A stretch of DNA of 9,218 bases from Rhodospirillaceae bacterium. GTDB lineage: Bacteria > Pseudomonadota > Alphaproteobacteria > MPNO01 > UBA2964. The notes below the pieces were generated by a model. The model had not been told where the DNA came from. It did not search any database and saw only the letters and a program-made list of their open reading frames with translations. The stretch covers positions 1 through 9,218 of the forward strand of contig JABJKO010000341.1 in the NCBI GenBank assembly GCA_018660305.1. The letters run 5' to 3'. Each line of letters begins with the position of its first letter. The first letter of the stretch is position 1. Below, piece by piece: positions 7,742 to 9,218 of this stretch. Position numbers and translations under genes: made by a program.

Positions 7742-7784
7742 AAAACCGCCCGTTCTCCGTTGAGGGGAGCGGGCGGTTTTATTT
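7742..7784 (+). terminator. Strong intrinsic terminator after the 104-aa gene
   Basis: The left arm (7742-7758, starting AAAACCGCCCG) pairs with the right arm (7764-7780, ending CGGGCGGTTTT) over 17 positions. Two of these pairs are G-U, and a 5-nt loop GTTGA separates the arms. The right arm ends in TTTT followed by ATTT. The matching AAAA at the left means it could also work in the minus direction, although no leftward gene ends here. Confidence 0.92.
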
Positions 7785-7875
7785 CGGACAGTTTTATTTT
7801 AAGCGGTGTGTTGTCCGGCAATGCGGCTCATGTGACCGGAAAAATTACTCACCGGACAAATTTTATTTTAACGGT
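7785..7875. repeat. Cluster of short direct and inverted repeats in an AT-rich spacer
   Basis: Two imperfect 23-nt copies lie at 7785-7807 and 7853-7875. Each begins CGGACA, contains TTTTATTTTAA and ends CGGT, and they differ by small shifts on either side of the shared core. Between them, TTGTCCGG (7811-7818) is the exact reverse complement of CCGGACAA (7852-7859). ACCGGAAAAATT (7835-7846) is also repeated 16 bp later as ACCGGACAAATT (7851-7862), 11 of 12 identical. The region lies between the terminator at 7742-7784 and the gene at 7931. Possible roles are an operator, the remnant of a small mobile repeat, or part of a small RNA; none is proven. Confidence 0.6.
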
Positions 7876-7930
7876 TGGCCGTTACTGATCTCCCCTTCAA
7901 TGTCATCCATTTTAGCGTCCAGTTGGTGCA

Positions 7931-8149
7931 ATGCGTGAGCTGATAATTGTCGTTTGTTTGTTGTCTGTGCTTGCCGTTGGAGGGTTTGTGCAGAAAAAAT
8001 ATGAACGTTGGAAAACAGCGCAGGAATGCACCCAGCTGAGTTTTCTGCTCGATACCGGTCAGTACAGCAACGCTCACTGGTATTTGACCAACGAAACCGA
8101 GTTTCTCAGACCCGGCGACCCGGAAGACGCTCTTGGTAACTGCCCTTAG
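7931..8149 (+). CDS. Small single-span membrane protein, 72 aa, function unknown
   Basis: The start is the ATG at 7931; the upstream purine motif is weak (GGTG). Residues 4-20 (LIIVVCLLSVLAVGGFV) form one hydrophobic helix, followed by a basic segment QKKYERWK (21-28). The rest is a polar tail ending DPEDALGNCP. There is no signal-peptidase site or lipobox, so the helix is probably an uncleaved anchor. The positive charges after it favour a cytoplasmic tail, but this is not decisive. Cys33 and Cys71 could pair if the tail is periplasmic. Third codon positions are clearly less GC-rich than in rnr or topA, especially in the first half, which suggests a young, transferred or weakly constrained gene. 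It ends 12 bp before the convergent gene at 8162. No family is recognised, and it may not be a real gene. Confidence 0.5.
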   Translation: MRELIIVVCLLSVLAVGGFVQKKYERWKTAQECTQLSFLLDTGQYSNAHWYLTNETEFLRPGDPEDALGNCP

Positions 8150-8161
8150 CGGCGTGCCCTG

Positions 8162-8683
8162 TCAGCGTTTAACCTCGCATTCGATTTGCCAGGACACGGC
8201 GCCGGCCTTGTCCCGGCTATCGTAATTTACCCGAGATTTCTTGAGCCTGGCGCGGGCGACGGAGGCGAGTTCGTTTTGAAGCTCAGCGGGCAAATCATCC
8301 ATGGACAGGCTGATGATTACGGGATCCTTCTTCCTCGTGACTTTGCGGACCGTCGATTTTGCCGCGGCCTTCTTCTTGGGCTTGCTCTTCTCGCCGCCCC
8401 AGATGTCATCCCAGCCCGATTTGTATTCCGGCGATTTTATATTGCTGAAAAAGCCGTAATGAACCGCGCCCGAGCCGCCGACCGATTCGCGGCTCGATTT
8501 GCCGCCACCGCCGGAACTGCTCGATGTTGATGTGTTGCTGTCTGAAGACGTGCTGTCTGAAGACGTACTGTCTGAAGACGTACTGTCTGAAGACGTGCTG
8601 TCCGACGCCTTAGCCGCCGTCGTATCGGCAGACTTGGATTTGGTGGCGGGTGCCGCCTTTTTGGATTTTGCTGGTTCGGCCAT
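8162..8683 (-). CDS. Protein with Ser/Thr/Asp pentapeptide-repeat linker and basic C-terminal domain, function unknown
   Basis: This is a 173-aa protein starting at the ATG 8683. The upstream region has only a weak ribosome site (GAGCGA, 9 nt away). Three zones are visible. Residues 1-26 are rich in Lys and Ala (KSKKAAPATKSKS). Residues 27-61 form a low-complexity linker built on the pentapeptide STSSD, followed by a Ser/Gly run. Residues 74-173 look folded and constrained: HYGFFSNIKSPEYKSGWDDI (75-94), a second basic patch (KSKPKKKAAAKS, 99-110), then DPVIISLSMDDLPAELQNEL (120-139) and a strongly charged end closing with SWQIECEVKR. There is no signal peptide or membrane span, so it is cytosolic. 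The basic patches suggest nucleic-acid or ribosome binding, but that is inference. I have a vague memory of similar uncharacterised alphaproteobacterial proteins. It lies 99 bp downstream of the parvulin gene on the same strand. Confidence 0.8.
   Translation of the reverse strand: MAEPAKSKKAAPATKSKSADTTAAKASDSTSSDSTSSDSTSSDSTSSDSNTSTSSSSGGGGKSSRESVGGSGAVHYGFFSNIKSPEYKSGWDDIWGGEKSKPKKKAAAKSTVRKVTRKKDPVIISLSMDDLPAELQNELASVARARLKKSRVNYDSRDKAGAVSWQIECEVKR
8538..8597 (-). repeat. 15-bp tandem repeat (four units) coding for STSSD
   Basis: On the plus strand CTGTCTGAAGACGTR (R = G or A) occurs four times without gaps, at 8538, 8553, 8568 and 8583. A decayed fifth copy (CTGTCCGACGCC) follows from 8598. 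Units differ only in the last base, which changes codon position three on the coding strand. Each unit encodes Ser-Thr-Ser-Ser-Asp. The near identity points to recent expansion, and copy-number change would keep the frame. Confidence 0.95.
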
Positions 8684-8782
8684 GGCTATATGTCGCTCAG
8701 TGAGAAATATCGCGCCAGTCTGCTACACCGTCATTCCCGGCGATGCAATACCGGCGCGCAATTTCGATTGCAATGGCTGTTC

Positions 8783-9103
8783 TCAACCAGTGCGCTGGAT
8801 AAGGTGATAGCCGAAATCGGTCTCGACAACGTCGCTCAGATCGCCCACTTCCATGGCGAAGGTGGCGGTTTCGAACTCAGGCACCATCTGGCCACGGCCG
8901 AAGCTGCCGAGATCGCCGCCCTGGGCGCCGGACGGGCAATCGGAATTGTCCCGCGCGATGTCGGCGAAGGCGGCGCCGCCTTCGATCTGGGTCCGGAGAT
9001 CGGCGATCTGGGCCGCCGCTTCTTCCTTACTGCGGGTGGCCGATGACGAGGCCGAGCCGTCATACATCAACAGAATATGGGACGCGCTAACTTGATCAGA
9101 CAT
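8783..9103 (-). CDS. Pin1-like parvulin peptidyl-prolyl cis-trans isomerase (single domain, cytosolic)
   Basis: This is a 106-aa rotamase that would speed cis-trans isomerisation of X-Pro bonds in proteins. The whole chain is one parvulin domain. Seen in order: ASHILL (7-12, with His9), TRSKEEA (23-29), the central helix with FADIARDNSDC (46-56, with Cys56), GGDLGSFGRGQMVPEFE (62-78, with Met73 and Phe77) and TDFGYHLIQRTG (95-106, with His100). His9, Cys56 and His100 match the catalytic His-Cys-His set of human Pin1, and Met73 and Phe77 match its proline pocket. There is no WW domain, signal peptide or membrane anchor, so it is neither SurA nor PpiD and should act in the cytosol. The basic phosphate-binding cluster of Pin1 is not obvious: SASSSA fills that loop. 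Start at the ATG 9103 is backed by AAGGA 6 nt upstream. The downstream gene on this strand is the repeat protein at 8162-8683. Confidence 0.9.
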   Translation of the reverse strand: MSDQVSASHILLMYDGSASSSATRSKEEAAAQIADLRTQIEGGAAFADIARDNSDCPSGAQGGDLGSFGRGQMVPEFETATFAMEVGDLSDVVETDFGYHLIQRTG

Positions 9104-9169
9104 GTTTATTCCTTTCCGTAAGAATCAAAAAATGAGTGGGTGACGCGGAGACTCCGGATCCGGTGCCGT

Positions 9170-9218
9170 TTACTCCGCCGCCTGGGTGGGGAGGTAATTG
9201 TCCTCGACAGTGCGTTTG
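9170..9218 (-). CDS. C-terminal end of an unidentified gene (partial)
   Basis: A minus-strand frame enters from the right edge and ends at the TAA at 9172-9170. It gives the 15 residues KRTVEDNYLPTQAAE. It would lie 66 bp upstream of the parvulin gene on the same strand. Another frame is also open over this short stretch, so the choice rests on the plausible acidic ending and on position. There is too little sequence to name a family. Confidence 0.35.
   Translation of the reverse strand, partial: KRTVEDNYLPTQAAE

Noticed and set aside
7691..7888. Plus-strand frame across the terminator and repeat cluster
   Set aside because: It overlaps the end of the 104-aa gene, reads through the terminator stem and shows low-complexity residues from AT-rich DNA.
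8684..8782. ATTGC/GCAAT motifs in the spacer between the parvulin and repeat-protein genes
   Set aside because: The copies are very short and irregularly spaced, and no clear -10/-35 pair could be placed with them.
8499..8807. Plus-strand frame with an LSEDV repeat
   Set aside because: The repeat is only the reverse reading of the 15-bp units in the 8162-8683 gene. The minus frame has a folded-looking C-terminal domain, while the plus frame lacks one and runs into spacer.
9154..9163. CCGGATCCGG palindrome upstream of the parvulin gene
   Set aside because: It is only 10 bp with no loop and no T-tract, so there is no support for a terminator or operator.

Overview
The window reads as chromosomal DNA of a GC-rich alphaproteobacterium, probably in or near the Rhodospirillales. 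This rests on my recall of the gene order plsY-dprA-topA-rnr-S41 peptidase, on GC-rich third codon positions in the large genes, and on the protein sequences. No search was run, so the taxonomic placement is an inference.

Left and centre (1-7132, minus strand): a compact run of housekeeping genes, read from high to low coordinates. They are plsY (phospholipid synthesis), dprA (DNA uptake and recombination), topA (DNA topoisomerase I), rnr (RNase R), and the first 75 codons of what looks like a lipoprotein S41-type processing peptidase. topA and rnr are 3 bp apart and almost certainly co-transcribed. The 86-bp gap before topA holds a perfect 20-bp palindrome and a candidate promoter. The rnr, dprA and plsY genes start at GTG, TTG and TTG; upstream AGGGAG-type ribosome sites support both TTG starts.

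Right (7133-9218): accessory-looking small genes. Two face right: a 104-aa soluble helical protein with its own candidate promoter and a very strong terminator, and a 72-aa single-span membrane protein of unknown role. Between them lies a short AT-rich spacer packed with related CGGACA/TTTTATTTTAA motifs. Three features face left: a 173-aa protein with a Ser/Thr/Asp pentapeptide repeat linker and a conserved-looking basic C-terminal part, a cytosolic Pin1-like parvulin prolyl isomerase, and the last 15 codons of an unidentified gene at the window edge.

The large genes are ordinary. Most of what is unexplained lies in 7133-8683. I found no CRISPR array, tRNA, rRNA, transposase or phage structural gene, and nothing that establishes a new multi-gene system.
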